A stretch of 64,000 bases of DNA from Sphingomonas piscis (GCF_011300455.1 NZ_CP049869.1:1054001-1118000), one strand, 5' to 3'; shown: positions 34,656 through 47,672, numbered from the stretch's first letter. Notes: generated by a model not told the origin, from the letters alone. Made by a program: numbers and translations.

Positions 34656-35909
34656 ATGGGCGTTGAGCGGATGAACGATGAGCAGGTGAGCGCGCGTCTC
34701 GCGGCCTATGCAGATGGCGGCCGTTTCGCCGAGGAGCTTGCCTGGTTGTGGGGCGAATCTCAGGATGTGATCGAAAGTGCGGCGAAGAGCGCGCTGGGTG
34801 CATCCGGCGCCGAACTCTATCGCGACATCTTCACCAGCCCGGTTGACGAGACCTGGGTTCGCGGCATCGCGCTTGCCGGCGCCAAGTTCGGCAGCAATGC
34901 CGCCAAGCTTCCGCAAGCCGCCGTCGCCCGCGCTAGCTTTTCAGCCCAGGTGTTCGAGAGCCTCGGCAGCCAATTCGAAGGATCCGACAAGGCCCGCGCG
35001 TTCGAGACCTTTGCCAAGGTCGTGAACTTCGCGAGCGAGATCATCGCCACCTCGGCCGCTTCCAGCGCTGCATCGGCGCCTGCGGCAGCCCCGTCGGGCA
35101 GCGACAATGGAGATTTCGAGCGCCGCGTCGCCGACCTCATCCGCAACAGCATCGAGCAGACTCGTTCCCTGAGCGAGCGTACTCATGCCACTGCCGCCTC
35201 GACTCGAGGCATGCTGGGCAAGACCAGCGAAGTCGCCGCCGCCGCCGAACAGTCGGCGATCGCGATGCGCGAAGCCGCTCAAACGGCCGCCGGCCTCATC
35301 CGCGCCATCGAGGACGCTCGCTCGGAAGTGGAAGTCGCCGCAGGCGTCGCCACCCGCGCCGGCGACCAGGCCAGCGAGGCCGTGCAGGTCAGCCAGGCAT
35401 TGTCCGCCCACGTGGAAGCGATCGAATCCATCCTCAGCCTGATCCGCGACATCGCCGGTCAGACCAACCTTCTCGCTCTCAACGCCACCATCGAGGCGGC
35501 ACGTGCGGGCGACGCGGGCCGCGGCTTCGCGGTGGTCGCGCAAGAAGTGAAGAGCCTCGCGTCACAGACCGCCCGTGCAACGGACGACATCACGGCCAAG
35601 ATCACGGCGATCCAGCAGGCCACTCGCCAGACGGTGGACGCCAACAGCTCGATCCAGGGCACGGTCGAAGAGGTGCAGACCTCGGCCGACCGCATCCGTC
35701 AGGCGATGGAGCTTCAGGCCCAGACGGTGACCATGATCACCGCCGCGGTCGACGAGACGGCGCTCGCCGCCGACTCGATGAGCTCGACCATCGCCGCGAT
35801 CCGCAGCGACACCGAAAATGTCGCCAAGGACATTGACGAGGTCGAACAGGGCTTCGGCCGCTTCAGCGAGAATATGGCCGAGTTCCGCCAGACGGCGCGC
35901 GCCGCCTGA
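34656..35909 (+). CDS. Soluble methyl-accepting chemotaxis-like signalling protein
   Basis: The protein of about 417 residues has no membrane span or signal peptide. An N-terminal all-helical sensory region (about 1-130) is followed by a long coiled coil and the conserved receptor hairpin tip [18 protein letters not shown], then [18 protein letters not shown]. The N-terminal region is not a clear PAS, GAF or canonical globin domain; a divergent protoglobin-like helical sensor is possible. A GAGGA box precedes ATG 34656. No che genes or other receptors are nearby, so it is an orphan; partners are unknown. Confidence 0.85.
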   Translation: MGVERMNDEQVSARLAAYADGGRFAEELAWLWGESQDVIESAAKSALGASGAELYRDIFTSPVDETWVRGIALAGAKFGSNAAKLPQAAVARASFSAQVFESLGSQFEGSDKARAFETFAKVVNFASEIIATSAASSAASAPAAAPSGSDNGDFERRVADLIRNSIEQTRSLSERTHATAASTRGMLGKTSEVAAAAEQSAIAMREAAQTAAGLIRAIEDARSEVEVAAGVATRAGDQASEAVQVSQALSAHVEAIESILSLIRDIAGQTNLLALNATIEAARAGDAGRGFAVVAQEVKSLASQTARATDDITAKITAIQQATRQTVDANSSIQGTVEEVQTSADRIRQAMELQAQTVTMITAAVDETALAADSMSSTIAAIRSDTENVAKDIDEVEQGFGRFSENMAEFRQTARAA

Positions 35910-35946
35910 CTTCTTCCCCCGGCCCGCGCAAGCGGTAGTCGGGGGC

Positions 35947-36648
35947 ATGAACATCCTCATCACTGGCGCCAGCCGCGGCATTGGCGCAGCCGCTTTCTCC
36001 CTCCTCTCCAAGGCAGGGCACCGGGTCGTCGGCCACTCCTCCAAGGGTGGCGGCGACCTTGTCGCAGGCGACCTGACCGATCCGTCAGCGCCGCGCCGCA
36101 TCTTCGAGGAAGCCGCAGGCCGTCTCGGCAGCATCGACGTGCTCATCAATAATGCGGGCATTTTCGAGGGTATCGCTTACGATGCGTCGGACGCCGACTG
36201 GCACGCCGCCTGGCAGCGCACGCTGACCGTCAACCTTCAGGCCGCGGCGGACCTCTCGCGCCTTGCGATCCAGCACTTCCTTAAGGGCGGACGCGGCGGG
36301 CGGATCGTGAATGTGTCCAGTCGGGCGGCCCACCGTGGCGATTCACCAGCGCACTGGCACTACGCCGCTTCCAAGGGCGCGATGCAGGCGATGACCAAGA
36401 GCATCGCGCGCGGCTACGCCGACAAGGGTATCTATATTTACGCGGTCGCCCCCGGCTTTGTGCACACGGAAATGACCGACGAGTTCCTGGCCTCCGAAGC
36501 GGCCAAGCCGGTGCTTGCCGATATTCCGCTCGGCCGCGTTGCGGGCTCGGACGAGATTGCGGAAACAATTCGTTGGCTCGCCTGCGATGCTCCACCGTCT
36601 GCTACGGGTACGACCATCGACGTAAACGGAGCTTCTTATGTTCGCTAG
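35947..36648 (+). CDS. SDR-family oxidoreductase
   Basis: The 233-residue short-chain dehydrogenase has the cofactor motif TGASRGIG at 6-13, NNAG at 68-71 and the catalytic Ser125, Tyr139 and Lys143 (NVSSRAAHRG, HYAASKGA). The usual C-terminal DVNGASYVR is present. It resembles FabG-like 3-oxoacyl reductases, but the substrate is unassigned. The frame is open upstream through the chemoreceptor gene; ATG 35947 begins the Rossmann fold and follows GGGGG. Its end overlaps the start of the beta-lactamase gene by 11 bases. Confidence 0.9.
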   Translation: MNILITGASRGIGAAAFSLLSKAGHRVVGHSSKGGGDLVAGDLTDPSAPRRIFEEAAGRLGSIDVLINNAGIFEGIAYDASDADWHAAWQRTLTVNLQAAADLSRLAIQHFLKGGRGGRIVNVSSRAAHRGDSPAHWHYAASKGAMQAMTKSIARGYADKGIYIYAVAPGFVHTEMTDEFLASEAAKPVLADIPLGRVAGSDEIAETIRWLACDAPPSATGTTIDVNGASYVR

Positions 36649-37546
36649 CCTCGCCGCGCTTGCCCTCGCTCAACCAATCTCAATCCCGCTCGACAAGCCG
36701 AAGAACGTCGAGCGGCCGGTTGCGCCGATTGAAAGAGCTGGGCCGCTGTGGGCCTACCGCTGCGGCGGGTCCGACGATTGGGAGAAGCCGGCTCCGCCCG
36801 TAAGATTGTTCGCCAACACCTATATGGTCGGCACCTGCGGGATCACCTCTCTGCTGATCAAGGGCAGCGACGGCGACATATTGATCGACGGCGGCACGGA
36901 CGGCGGCGCGCCGATGATTGCCGAGAACATCCGCAAGCTCGGTTTTCGGCTGAGCGACGTCAAATATATTCTCCACAGCCACGAACATTACGATCACGTC
37001 GGCGGCATTTCGAAGCTTCAGCAACTGACCGGCGCCACGGTCGTCGCCTCACGCGAGGCCGCCAAGGTCCTCGCCACCGGAGTTGCGGATTCCGCAGACC
37101 CGCAGGCCGGCATGCATGCGCCGTTTCCGACCGTGCAGGTCGGTCGGGTGATTGCCGACGGCGGAACGGTTCGCCTCGGCAACCTGCTGCTCACAGCGGT
37201 GGCGACCCCCGGCCACACGGCAGGCGCGCTTAGCTGGCACTGGGGAAGCTGCGACGGCGGCATTTGCAGGCGAACCGTTTATGCCGACAGCCTGTCGCCG
37301 GTCAGCAGCGATGCCTACCGCTTCAGCGACCATCCGCCGCTCGTTGCCGCCTTTCGCTCAAGCATCGCCAAGATTGCGGCACTGGACTGCGACATCGTCC
37401 TGACCCCGCACCCGTCGGCAAGCAACATGCCGGACCGGATGAGCGGCAAGGCACCGCTGGTGAACGCCGACGGCTGCAAGGATTATGCCGCAACGAAGAC
37501 CAAGGCGCTCGACGCACGGTTGGCCAAGGAAGCCGCAGCCAAGTGA
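36638..37546 (+). CDS. Subclass B3-type metallo-beta-lactamase
   Basis: The 302-residue MBL-fold hydrolase has a short signal-like N-terminus. The zinc ligands match the B3 arrangement: His115, His117, Asp119 and His120 (HSHEHYDH), His193 (PGHTAGALSW) and His258 (LTPHPS). B3-typical segments are VGTCGITSLLI, ILIDGGTDGGAP and YADSLSPVSSDAYRF. The residue between the first two histidines is Glu116, where many B3 enzymes have Ala or another small residue. It probably hydrolyses beta-lactams but could be a promiscuous hydrolase. It is embedded between an SDR gene and prmA, overlapping both, so it is a resident chromosomal gene and not an acquired cassette. Confidence 0.88.
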   Translation: MFASLAALALAQPISIPLDKPKNVERPVAPIERAGPLWAYRCGGSDDWEKPAPPVRLFANTYMVGTCGITSLLIKGSDGDILIDGGTDGGAPMIAENIRKLGFRLSDVKYILHSHEHYDHVGGISKLQQLTGATVVASREAAKVLATGVADSADPQAGMHAPFPTVQVGRVIADGGTVRLGNLLLTAVATPGHTAGALSWHWGSCDGGICRRTVYADSLSPVSSDAYRFSDHPPLVAAFRSSIAKIAALDCDIVLTPHPSASNMPDRMSGKAPLVNADGCKDYAATKTKALDARLAKEAAAK

Positions 37547-38424
37547 GCTGGCGCGCGACCGTTCACTGCACGCGCACGCAGGCGGAGTCGGCGCCGGAGC
37601 TCGACATCGAGTGGCCGGACGATCCGCCGGTGCTCGTCGCCGACGAGCCCGATCCGGCCAAGCCCGACGACTGGCTGCTCCATGCTTATTTCGATCATGA
37701 GCCCGGCACCGGCGAACTCGCAATCCTTGCATCGCTCGGCACATCGCAGCCGCAGCTCGAGGCGTTGGGCGAACAGGATTGGGTGACGATGAGCCAGCAA
37801 GGCCTGGAGCCGATCCGCGCGGGTCGCTTCTTCGTCCACACGCCGACCCACGCGCCATTGGGCGGGGCGATTAACTTCGAGATCGACGCCGGCCTTGCTT
37901 TCGGTACGGGTCAGCATGCGACGACCAAGGGCTGCATGGAAGCACTAGATTCACTGGAACGCAACGGTTGCAGGTTCGCAAACATTGCCGATATCGGCAC
38001 GGGCACGGGCCTCCTCGCCTTTGCCGGTCTGGCGCTCTGGCCCGAGGCAAAGTGCATTGCGACTGACATCGACCCGATCAGCATCGACGTTACCCGCGAC
38101 AATGCCGCAATCAACCGCGTGAAGGTAGGTCAGCATGCTGGCGAACTGCTGGTTGCGGTTGCGGACGGCATGGATTCGCCGCTGCTGGCCGCACGGGCGC
38201 CATTCGACCTCCTGATTGCTAACATTCTGGCAGGCCCCCTGATCGATCTGGCGCCCGACTTCGCAAAAGCTTTGTCGCCAGGTGCTACGGTTATTCTCGC
38301 GGGTCTGCTCGACACCCAGGTCGACGCCGTGGTTAGAGCCTACGAGACGCAGGGCTTGCGATCGCAAAGCCGCGGCAAAGGCGAGTGGCCGGTCCTGCAG
38401 TTGATGGCTCCAGCCTCCGCTTAG
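37543..38424 (+). CDS. prmA: Ribosomal protein L11 methyltransferase PrmA
   Basis: PrmA trimethylates ribosomal protein L11. The protein of about 293 residues has an N-terminal substrate domain and a class-I SAM methyltransferase core with DIGTGTGLLAFAGLAL, the ATDIDP motif and the family segment IANILAGPLIDLAPDF. The segment GLAFGTGQHATTKGCME is diagnostic. GTG 37543 overlaps the stop of the beta-lactamase gene (GTGA), making a coupled pair. Confidence 0.92.
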   Translation: MSWRATVHCTRTQAESAPELDIEWPDDPPVLVADEPDPAKPDDWLLHAYFDHEPGTGELAILASLGTSQPQLEALGEQDWVTMSQQGLEPIRAGRFFVHTPTHAPLGGAINFEIDAGLAFGTGQHATTKGCMEALDSLERNGCRFANIADIGTGTGLLAFAGLALWPEAKCIATDIDPISIDVTRDNAAINRVKVGQHAGELLVAVADGMDSPLLAARAPFDLLIANILAGPLIDLAPDFAKALSPGATVILAGLLDTQVDAVVRAYETQGLRSQSRGKGEWPVLQLMAPASA

Positions 38425-38463
38425 TGATTGCGAAAGGACCGAGGGCGTAGTCGATGCGCACAG

Positions 38464-41618
<3,155 letters not shown>

Positions 41619-41622
<4 letters not shown>

Positions 41623-42131
41623 TCCATTTCCCTCAGCATGGCCGCCATCTTGGCGACGCTATTCATGTTGCGCGCCGTCCCACCCTTGGCTGCTGGCAAC
41701 TTCATCTTCGATCGCGCCATTCCGCTCGGGTAAGCCACGTAGATCTCGCGCCTGCCCAGCGCGAGCAATTCATCTTCAACGTTGGTAACACCTGCAAGCG
41801 CGTCTTGTGCAGGTGCTTGCTCGAGGAAGATCGCGAGCACCTTGCTGCCCGGATGGTCGGCGAACGGATTGTCGCGGGAGACCTGCGCCATTTCTGCCGC
41901 GGAGCGGATCAGTGCCGGAACCTCCGCCTTAATATGGTCGCCGATCGCAGCGGATAGTCGCGCCGCCAACTCTGCCTCGCTGTCCTTGCTCGTGAACAGC
42001 AGGTTGCCGCTGGCGATGAAGGTCCGGGGTGATCCCAGCCCGAGTTCAACCGCGATGTCCTTCAGCTCGCGCATGATCAACTTGCGGCCACCAACGTTCA
42101 CCGCCCTCAGCAGCGCGACAAATGCGGTCAT
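41619..42131 (-). CDS. DUF1697 family protein
   Basis: The 170-residue protein begins MTAFVALLRAVNVGGRKLIM, continues with LGLGSPRTFIASGNLLFTS and ends with the characteristic MARSKMKLP and ARNMNSVAKMA blocks of DUF1697. The function is unknown. The ATG overlaps the recN stop by four bases and its stop overlaps the hydrolase start, so the three are co-translated. Confidence 0.85.
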
Positions 42132-43780
42132 GCCGCGTCCAGCAGACGACCGGCTTGAGCGCGCGCCTCATCAGTCACCAACGCGCCCGACAGCATCCGC
42201 GCGATCTCTTCCCGGCGTTCATCGCTTCCAAGCTTCCGTACACGGGTACGGACGCCCTCGCCTGCATCGCATTTCTCGATCCGGTAATGGTACGCCGCCC
42301 GCGCCGCCACCTGCGGACTGTGAGTCACGACCAGCACCTGCGCATCCTCCGCAAGTCGCGCGAGCCGCTCGCCGATCGCGCTTGCCACCGCGCCGCCGAC
42401 GCCGCGATCGATTTCGTCGAAAATCATGGTCGCGGCGCTTCCCGCCTCCGCCAGTGCCACCTTGAGCGCCAGGATGAAGCGCGACAGTTCGCCGCCGCTG
42501 GCGATCTTGGTCAGGGGTCCGAATGGCGCGCCGGGGTTGGTCGATACCTGGAACTCCACCCGGTCCGCACCGCCCGCTCCGTCTTCGGCTGCCGCAATCG
42601 CGGTGTGAAAGCGCGCAGCGTCCAACTTGAGCGGCTTGAGCTCCTCGCACACTGCCGCGTCGAGCCGCGCCGCCGCTTGACTGCGGGCTTGCGTAAGCTC
42701 GACGGCGAGCGCCTTGTACCGCGCTTTTGCGTCCTCAAGCGCCTGTTCCAGACTGCCGATCCGCTCGCCACCCTGCTCGATCGCCGCCAGTTGCTCGCAC
42801 ATCCGGGTCCCCAACTCGGCAAGCGAGTCCGGCTCAACGCGATGCTTGCGGGCGAGCGCGCGAATGTCGAACAGCCGCGCTTCAATCGTCTCCAGCCGAG
42901 CGGGGTCGAAGGCGAGCGCCTCGGCCGCACGTGCAAGCTTGTCCTCGGCCTCGGCACCTTCGATCAGCGCGCGGTCAAGGGCGGCAAGCGCATCGGCAAG
43001 CAACGGGTGATCCGCTGCCCCGCGCTCGATCCGTCGCGCGGCTAGACGTAGCTGGGCCAGTGCGCCGTCAGACCCGCCAAGCAGTTCGTCGAGGCCGCTC
43101 AGCGACTCACCGGCTTTCAGCCCAGCCTGCATCGATGCCCTCTGCTCGGCCAGTTCGGCCTCCTCGCCCGGCTGAGGTGCAAGCGCATCGATCTCGGCGC
43201 AGGCGTGGGTCAGATAGTCGCGGTCCCGCTCCGCGGTTTCAGACTGCGCCCGCGCACCGGCGAGTTCACCCTCAATCCGTGTCAGTTCCGCCCATGCCGA
43301 TGCGACCGGCGCCGTATCGATGCGTCCGAAGGCATCCAGCAGGTCACGGTGGCCGCGCGGATTGAGAAGACCGCGGTCGTCATGTTGCCCGTGTACCTCC
43401 ACCGCCAGCGTTCCGATGTCGCGAAGCACGGATGCGGGCACCGAGGAACCGCCGAGGAAGGCGCGGCTTCCGCCATCGGCCTTCAACGTTCGCCGGATTA
43501 CCAGAGGTTCGCCAGCGTCCAAGTCGACCCCCTGATCTTCCAACGCAACAAGCGCGGGATGGCCGGCGTCCAGCGCGATTTCCGCCGATACGCTGGCCTG
43601 CTCCTGCCCGCTGCGTACCAGGCCGCTATCAGCGCGCGCGCCGAGAGCAAGCCCAAGCGCATCGAGAAGGATCGACTTGCCGGCACCGGTCTCGCCGGTC
43701 AGGGCGCACAGCCCAGGCTCGAACTCCAGCTCCAGCCGATCGACCAGAACCACGTCCCGAATGGCGAGCTGCCGGATCAT
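42128..43780 (-). CDS. recN: DNA repair protein RecN
   Basis: The 550-residue SMC-like protein is involved in double-strand-break repair. Walker A GETGAGKS is at 29-36, the protein has long coiled coils (about 155-350), and the C-terminal head has ASGGELSRFILALKVAL and Walker B TMIFDEIDRGVGG. It follows bamD after 19 bases on the minus strand and overlaps DUF1697 downstream. Confidence 0.95.
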   Translation of the reverse strand: MIRQLAIRDVVLVDRLELEFEPGLCALTGETGAGKSILLDALGLALGARADSGLVRSGQEQASVSAEIALDAGHPALVALEDQGVDLDAGEPLVIRRTLKADGGSRAFLGGSSVPASVLRDIGTLAVEVHGQHDDRGLLNPRGHRDLLDAFGRIDTAPVASAWAELTRIEGELAGARAQSETAERDRDYLTHACAEIDALAPQPGEEAELAEQRASMQAGLKAGESLSGLDELLGGSDGALAQLRLAARRIERGAADHPLLADALAALDRALIEGAEAEDKLARAAEALAFDPARLETIEARLFDIRALARKHRVEPDSLAELGTRMCEQLAAIEQGGERIGSLEQALEDAKARYKALAVELTQARSQAAARLDAAVCEELKPLKLDAARFHTAIAAAEDGAGGADRVEFQVSTNPGAPFGPLTKIASGGELSRFILALKVALAEAGSAATMIFDEIDRGVGGAVASAIGERLARLAEDAQVLVVTHSPQVAARAAYHYRIEKCDAGEGVRTRVRKLGSDERREEIARMLSGALVTDEARAQAGRLLDAA

Positions 43781-43799
43781 TCAGCGGCCCGGCGGTCGA

Positions 43800-44591
43800 T
43801 CACCCCTGCGTTGCGGCCTGCGGGCTGTGCCGCGCGATCAGCTCGTACGCGTGCTTGTAATAAGGACTGGACGGGTAATTGCGGCCGAGCACCGCCGCCG
43901 TCTTGTGCGCCTCTTCGGGGATGCCGAGGGCGAGATAGGACTCAACCAGACGCTCCAGCGCCTCGGGCGTGTGGCTGCTGGTCTGATACTTGTCGACCAC
44001 GTTGCGGAAGCGGGCCACGGACGCCAGCCAGTTGCCCGACCGCTGGTAGAAGCGGCCGACCTCCATCTCCTTGCCCGCGAGATGGTCGTTGATGAGATCG
44101 AGCTTGAGCCGGGCATCGGCGGCGTAGCGGCTTTGCGGGTACCGGCGGATCAGCTCGCCGAACGCGTCCAGTGCCTGCTGCGTCGTGCTTTGGTCCCGGG
44201 TAACGTCCGGGATCTGCTGATAATAGCTCATCGCGATGAGGTAATGGGCGTAAGGCGCCTCGCGATTGCCCGGATGGATGGTGACGAAGCGTTGCGCCGA
44301 GCTCACCGCCTCCGGATATTTGGAGGCGAGATAGTAGCTGAAGGCGCTCATCAGCTGGGCACGGCGGGCCCAGGCTGAATAGGGATGCTGCCGCTCCACC
44401 TCGTCGAACAGCTTCGCCGCAACCTCATAGTCGCGCTGGTCGAGCTTCTGCTTGGCGGCCGCGTAGAGTGTGTTCACGTCGCGTGCGATGTAGTTCGTAT
44501 CCGTCGTCGCCTTGTTGCGGGCGCAACCGGACAGCGGAAGGGCGACGGCGCACGCCATGATGATGGCGGCATTACGGGTCAGCTTGGACAT
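43800..44591 (-). CDS. bamD: Outer membrane protein assembly factor BamD
   Basis: This lipoprotein of about 263 residues has lipobox LSGC (residues about 19-22, LPLSGCARN), followed by TPR repeats covering most of the protein (LYAAAKQKLDQRDYEVAAKLFDEVERQHPYS and later repeats). BamD is the essential lipoprotein of the BAM machine that folds beta-barrels. The frame is open upstream to 44696, but ATG 44591 begins the lipoprotein signal and follows a GAGGA box. It lies downstream of secF. Confidence 0.92.
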   Translation of the reverse strand: MSKLTRNAAIIMACAVALPLSGCARNKATTDTNYIARDVNTLYAAAKQKLDQRDYEVAAKLFDEVERQHPYSAWARRAQLMSAFSYYLASKYPEAVSSAQRFVTIHPGNREAPYAHYLIAMSYYQQIPDVTRDQSTTQQALDAFGELIRRYPQSRYAADARLKLDLINDHLAGKEMEVGRFYQRSGNWLASVARFRNVVDKYQTSSHTPEALERLVESYLALGIPEEAHKTAAVLGRNYPSSPYYKHAYELIARHSPQAATQG

Positions 44592-44667
44592 ATGGTCCTC
44601 ATTAGCGTCGGCAATGATGATGGCCAAGCGGCGATGGCGGGGCCAAGCTGATAATCTGCTGAACGGC

Positions 44668-45618
44668 TCAAGCCCGTGCCGTCGCGCCCTCTTCATTGTC
44701 GTCGGTCCGAAGGAAGCTGTCAGGCTTCACTCCCAGCCACACCAGCACCGGCGAGGAGATGTAAATGGACGAATAAGTCCCAATGAAGATGCCAAGGAAG
44801 ATGGCGATGGTGAGCCCCTGAATGACGTCCGGCCCTATCAACATCAGCACGCCGAGCGCGAGCAGGATCGATAGGGAGGTCACCATTGTCCGGGATAAGG
44901 TTTCGTTGAGCGAGAGGTTGAGCAGGGGCACGATCGCCATCTTGCGATACTTCCGCAGATTCTCGCGGATGCGGTCGTAGATCACCACCGTGTCGTTCAG
45001 CGAATAGCCGACAATGGTCAGGATCGCGGCAACGACGTTGAGGTCGACCTGAAGCCCGGTAATCGAGAAGAAGCCCAGCGTCATCGCCACGTCGTGGAAC
45101 AGCGTCACGAGCGCGCCCACGCCGAACTGCCATTCGAAGCGGAACCAGATGTAGATGGCGATGCCGAGCATGGCGAGCGCAATGGCGAGGGCGCCGTCGC
45201 GGGCGAGTTCCTCTGAGACCTTTCCCGAAACCGTCTCGACCGCATCGACGCGGGCGCCAGGATATTGCTGCTCCAGCATGCCGCGCACCTTGCTGGCGAC
45301 GAGATTGGCCGCTGCTTCCCCGCCTTCGGGGCGCGGCAGCCGGATCTGATAGCTGCGCGGGCCGCCAAATTCCTGAATGCTGGCCTCACCGACGCCCAGC
45401 TGTTCCACGCGGTTACGCAGCTGATCAACCTGGACGGGCTGGGCGAACGTGGTTCGCACCATCTGCCCGCCGACGAAATCGACGCCAAGGTTCAGGCCTT
45501 TGACGCCGACGGTGACCAGGCTCGCAACCGTGGCGATGATCGACAGCACAAGCGCGATGTTCCGCCAGCGCATGAAGTCGATGTTGGTGTTGTCGGGGAC
45601 GAGTTTCAAAAGCCGCAT
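44668..45618 (-). CDS. secF: Protein translocase subunit SecF
   Basis: The 316-residue subunit has six membrane spans. SecF family motifs are LGVDFVGGQMVRTTF in the first periplasmic loop, TIVGYSLNDTVVIYDRIRE and SLNETLSRTMVTSLSILLAL. With SecD it uses proton motive force to complete export through SecYEG. It follows secD after 10 bases. Confidence 0.95.
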   Translation of the reverse strand: MRLLKLVPDNTNIDFMRWRNIALVLSIIATVASLVTVGVKGLNLGVDFVGGQMVRTTFAQPVQVDQLRNRVEQLGVGEASIQEFGGPRSYQIRLPRPEGGEAAANLVASKVRGMLEQQYPGARVDAVETVSGKVSEELARDGALAIALAMLGIAIYIWFRFEWQFGVGALVTLFHDVAMTLGFFSITGLQVDLNVVAAILTIVGYSLNDTVVIYDRIRENLRKYRKMAIVPLLNLSLNETLSRTMVTSLSILLALGVLMLIGPDVIQGLTIAIFLGIFIGTYSSIYISSPVLVWLGVKPDSFLRTDDNEEGATARA

Positions 45619-45628
45619 GGGAAGCGTC

Positions 45629-47224
45629 CTAGATGTGCAGTTCGCGCGGCCGCTTGCGGCGGACCCAGATCGCCACCAGCATTCGCGTGAAATTGACCGC
45701 CGTGAACACCGAGGTGACGATCCCGATCATCAGCACCACGGCAAAGCCGCGCACCGGACCAGAGCCGAAATACCACATCAGCGCGGCGGCGATGACGTTG
45801 GTGATGTTGGCGTCAAAAATGGCGGTCGATGCTTCCTTGTAGCCGGTCTCGATCGAATCAAGCACGCGCCGGCCGCGCCGTTGTTCTTCGCGGATGCGCT
45901 CGTTGATCAGCACGTTGGCATCCACCGCAGCGCCGATGGTAAGCACGAAGCCGGCGATGCCGGGCAGAGTCAGGGCCGAGCCGAAGACAGCCAGTCCGGC
46001 GAGGATCAGGATGGCGTTCACGATCAGGCCGAGCGTCGCATAGACCCCGAACCGGCCATACGTGACCAGCATGAACAGGATCACCGCGAAAGTCGCGACG
46101 ATGCTGGCAATCGCGCCCTTGCGGATCGAGTCCTTGCCGAGTTCGGGACCGACGGTGCGTTCTTCGATGACGTTCAGCTTCACGGGCAGCCGGCCGCTGG
46201 AGAGCGCAATGGCAAGCTGATTGGCGGACTCGACCGTGAAATTACCCGTGATCTGTCCCTGCCCGCCAAGAATGGCCGACTGGATATTCGGCGCCGACAG
46301 CACCTTGCTGTCGAGAATGATCGCGAAGGGCTTGCCGATATTCTCCTGAGTCACCCGGCCGAAGCGCTTGGCGCCGGCCGTGTCGAAGGTGAAGGAGATG
46401 GCCGGGTTACCATTCTCGTCGAAGCTCTGCTTCGCACTGGTGAGGTTTTCGCCGTCGACGATGGTCCGCCGCTTGACGGCCATACAGGCGGTCGGCTGAT
46501 CCACCATCGGCAGCGCTTCGCTTCCGGCGGGCGCGCGGCACTGAGCAACCAGCGCCGGGTCGGCGTCAAGGTCGACCAGTTTGAATTCGAGACGTGCGGT
46601 CTGCCCGATCAGCGCCTTGAGCGCTTCCGGGTTCTCGACGCCCGGCACCTGGACCAGGATGCGCCTTTCGCCCTGGTTGATGACCGTGACTTCCTTCGTC
46701 CCCTGCGGGTCGATGCGGCGCCGGACGATGTCCCGGGCGCTGGTCATGGTGTTGCGCAATTCGGTGCGCGAGCCGTCCGCGGTGGGGGTCATCACCACAC
46801 GCGTTGTGTCGATCACCTGCACGTCCCAGTCCCGGGTGCCGGTGAGGCCGACCGGTCGGGTGACGGTGCGCATGCGTTCGACCGCATCATCCACCTGACG
46901 CGGATCGCGCACCATGAAGGTCAACCTGCCACCGGAGGTCGATACGTCGCCGATCTCGATCCGCGGATCACGGCGCATTTCCGTCTGCACCGTCTCCTCC
47001 ATCCGGGCCAGACGCTGCTTGGCAAACCCTTGGAGGTCGGCCTCGAGAAGGAGATGGCTGCCGCCGGCAAGGTCGAGACCGAGGTTGATCTTCGCACTCG
47101 GCAGCCAGGTAGGATATTTGCTGGCAAGCGTCGTTCCCGCAATCAGGCTGGGAAGCGCGAGCAATAGGCCTACGAGGATCGAGAGCGATACCGCCCAGAC
47201 CTTCCAACGAGGGAAATCGAGCAT
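45629..47224 (-). CDS. secD: Protein translocase subunit SecD
   Basis: The 531-residue subunit has a first membrane span at the N-terminus and the P1 domain with LGLDLAGGSHLLLEADLQ. A large periplasmic head follows, then the five C-terminal spans with GAAVDANVLINERIREE. Order yajC-secD-secF is conserved. A cysteine pair (VAQCRAPAGSE, QPTACMAV) lies in the periplasmic insertion typical of the alphaproteobacterial forms, possibly a disulfide. Confidence 0.95.
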   Translation of the reverse strand: MLDFPRWKVWAVSLSILVGLLLALPSLIAGTTLASKYPTWLPSAKINLGLDLAGGSHLLLEADLQGFAKQRLARMEETVQTEMRRDPRIEIGDVSTSGGRLTFMVRDPRQVDDAVERMRTVTRPVGLTGTRDWDVQVIDTTRVVMTPTADGSRTELRNTMTSARDIVRRRIDPQGTKEVTVINQGERRILVQVPGVENPEALKALIGQTARLEFKLVDLDADPALVAQCRAPAGSEALPMVDQPTACMAVKRRTIVDGENLTSAKQSFDENGNPAISFTFDTAGAKRFGRVTQENIGKPFAIILDSKVLSAPNIQSAILGGQGQITGNFTVESANQLAIALSSGRLPVKLNVIEERTVGPELGKDSIRKGAIASIVATFAVILFMLVTYGRFGVYATLGLIVNAILILAGLAVFGSALTLPGIAGFVLTIGAAVDANVLINERIREEQRRGRRVLDSIETGYKEASTAIFDANITNVIAAALMWYFGSGPVRGFAVVLMIGIVTSVFTAVNFTRMLVAIWVRRKRPRELHI

Positions 47225-47236
47225 CGCTTAAGCGCC

Positions 47237-47566
47237 TCAGTCGTTCGCCGGCTTGGCCGACCGAGTCAGCACCTGGCTGAGCGTCGACTTGACCACGCGG
47301 ACACGAGTGCCGGGCGCAATCTCCACCTCGGCTTCATCATCCGTCACACGCGTAATCCGGCCCTTGATCCCGCCGGCGGTGACCACCTCGTCCCCCTTCT
47401 TCACTGCCGCGATGGTCGCCTGCTGCTCCTTGATGCGGCGCTGCTGGGGGCGGATCATGAGGAAATAGAAGATCACGAAGATCAGGATCAGCGGAAAGAA
47501 GCTGACAAATGCCGCGGCAGGACCACCCGCCGACGTGCTGGTCATCAAAAGGCTCGTGTTGGACAT
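47237..47566 (-). CDS. yajC: Preprotein translocase subunit YajC
   Basis: The 109-residue protein has one membrane span (FVSFFPLILIFVIFYFLMI) followed by the family motif RPQQRRIKEQQATIAAVKKG and a small beta domain (DEVVTAGGIKGRITRVTDDE). YajC accompanies SecDF in the translocon. It starts the yajC-secD-secF operon. Confidence 0.95.
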   Translation of the reverse strand: MSNTSLLMTSTSAGGPAAAFVSFFPLILIFVIFYFLMIRPQQRRIKEQQATIAAVKKGDEVVTAGGIKGRITRVTDDEAEVEIAPGTRVRVVKSTLSQVLTRSAKPAND

Positions 47567-47595
47567 GTTACGGAGATCAATCCCTCATGGGCGGA

Positions 47596-47672
47596 TGGTC
47601 GGGGCGACTGGATTCGAACCAGCGACCCCCACACCCCCAGTGTGATGCGCTACCAGGCTGCGCTACGCCCCG
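47596..47672 (-). tRNA. tRNA-Pro, anticodon GGG
   Basis: On the minus strand a 77-base cloverleaf is readable. The acceptor arms CGGGGCG and CGCCCCG pair fully, the D arm is GCGC/GCGC, the anticodon stem is TCACA/TGTGG and the loop is CTGGGGG, giving anticodon GGG. The T arm is GCTGG-TTCGAAT-CCAGT (last pair G-T), then discriminator A and an encoded CCA (47596-47598). It sits between yajC and hslU. Confidence 0.95.

Noticed and set aside
45449..47167. Long open frame antisense to secD (572 codons)
   Set aside because: His/Asp/Arg-rich composition is typical of a third-position mirror frame; secD is complete on the other strand.
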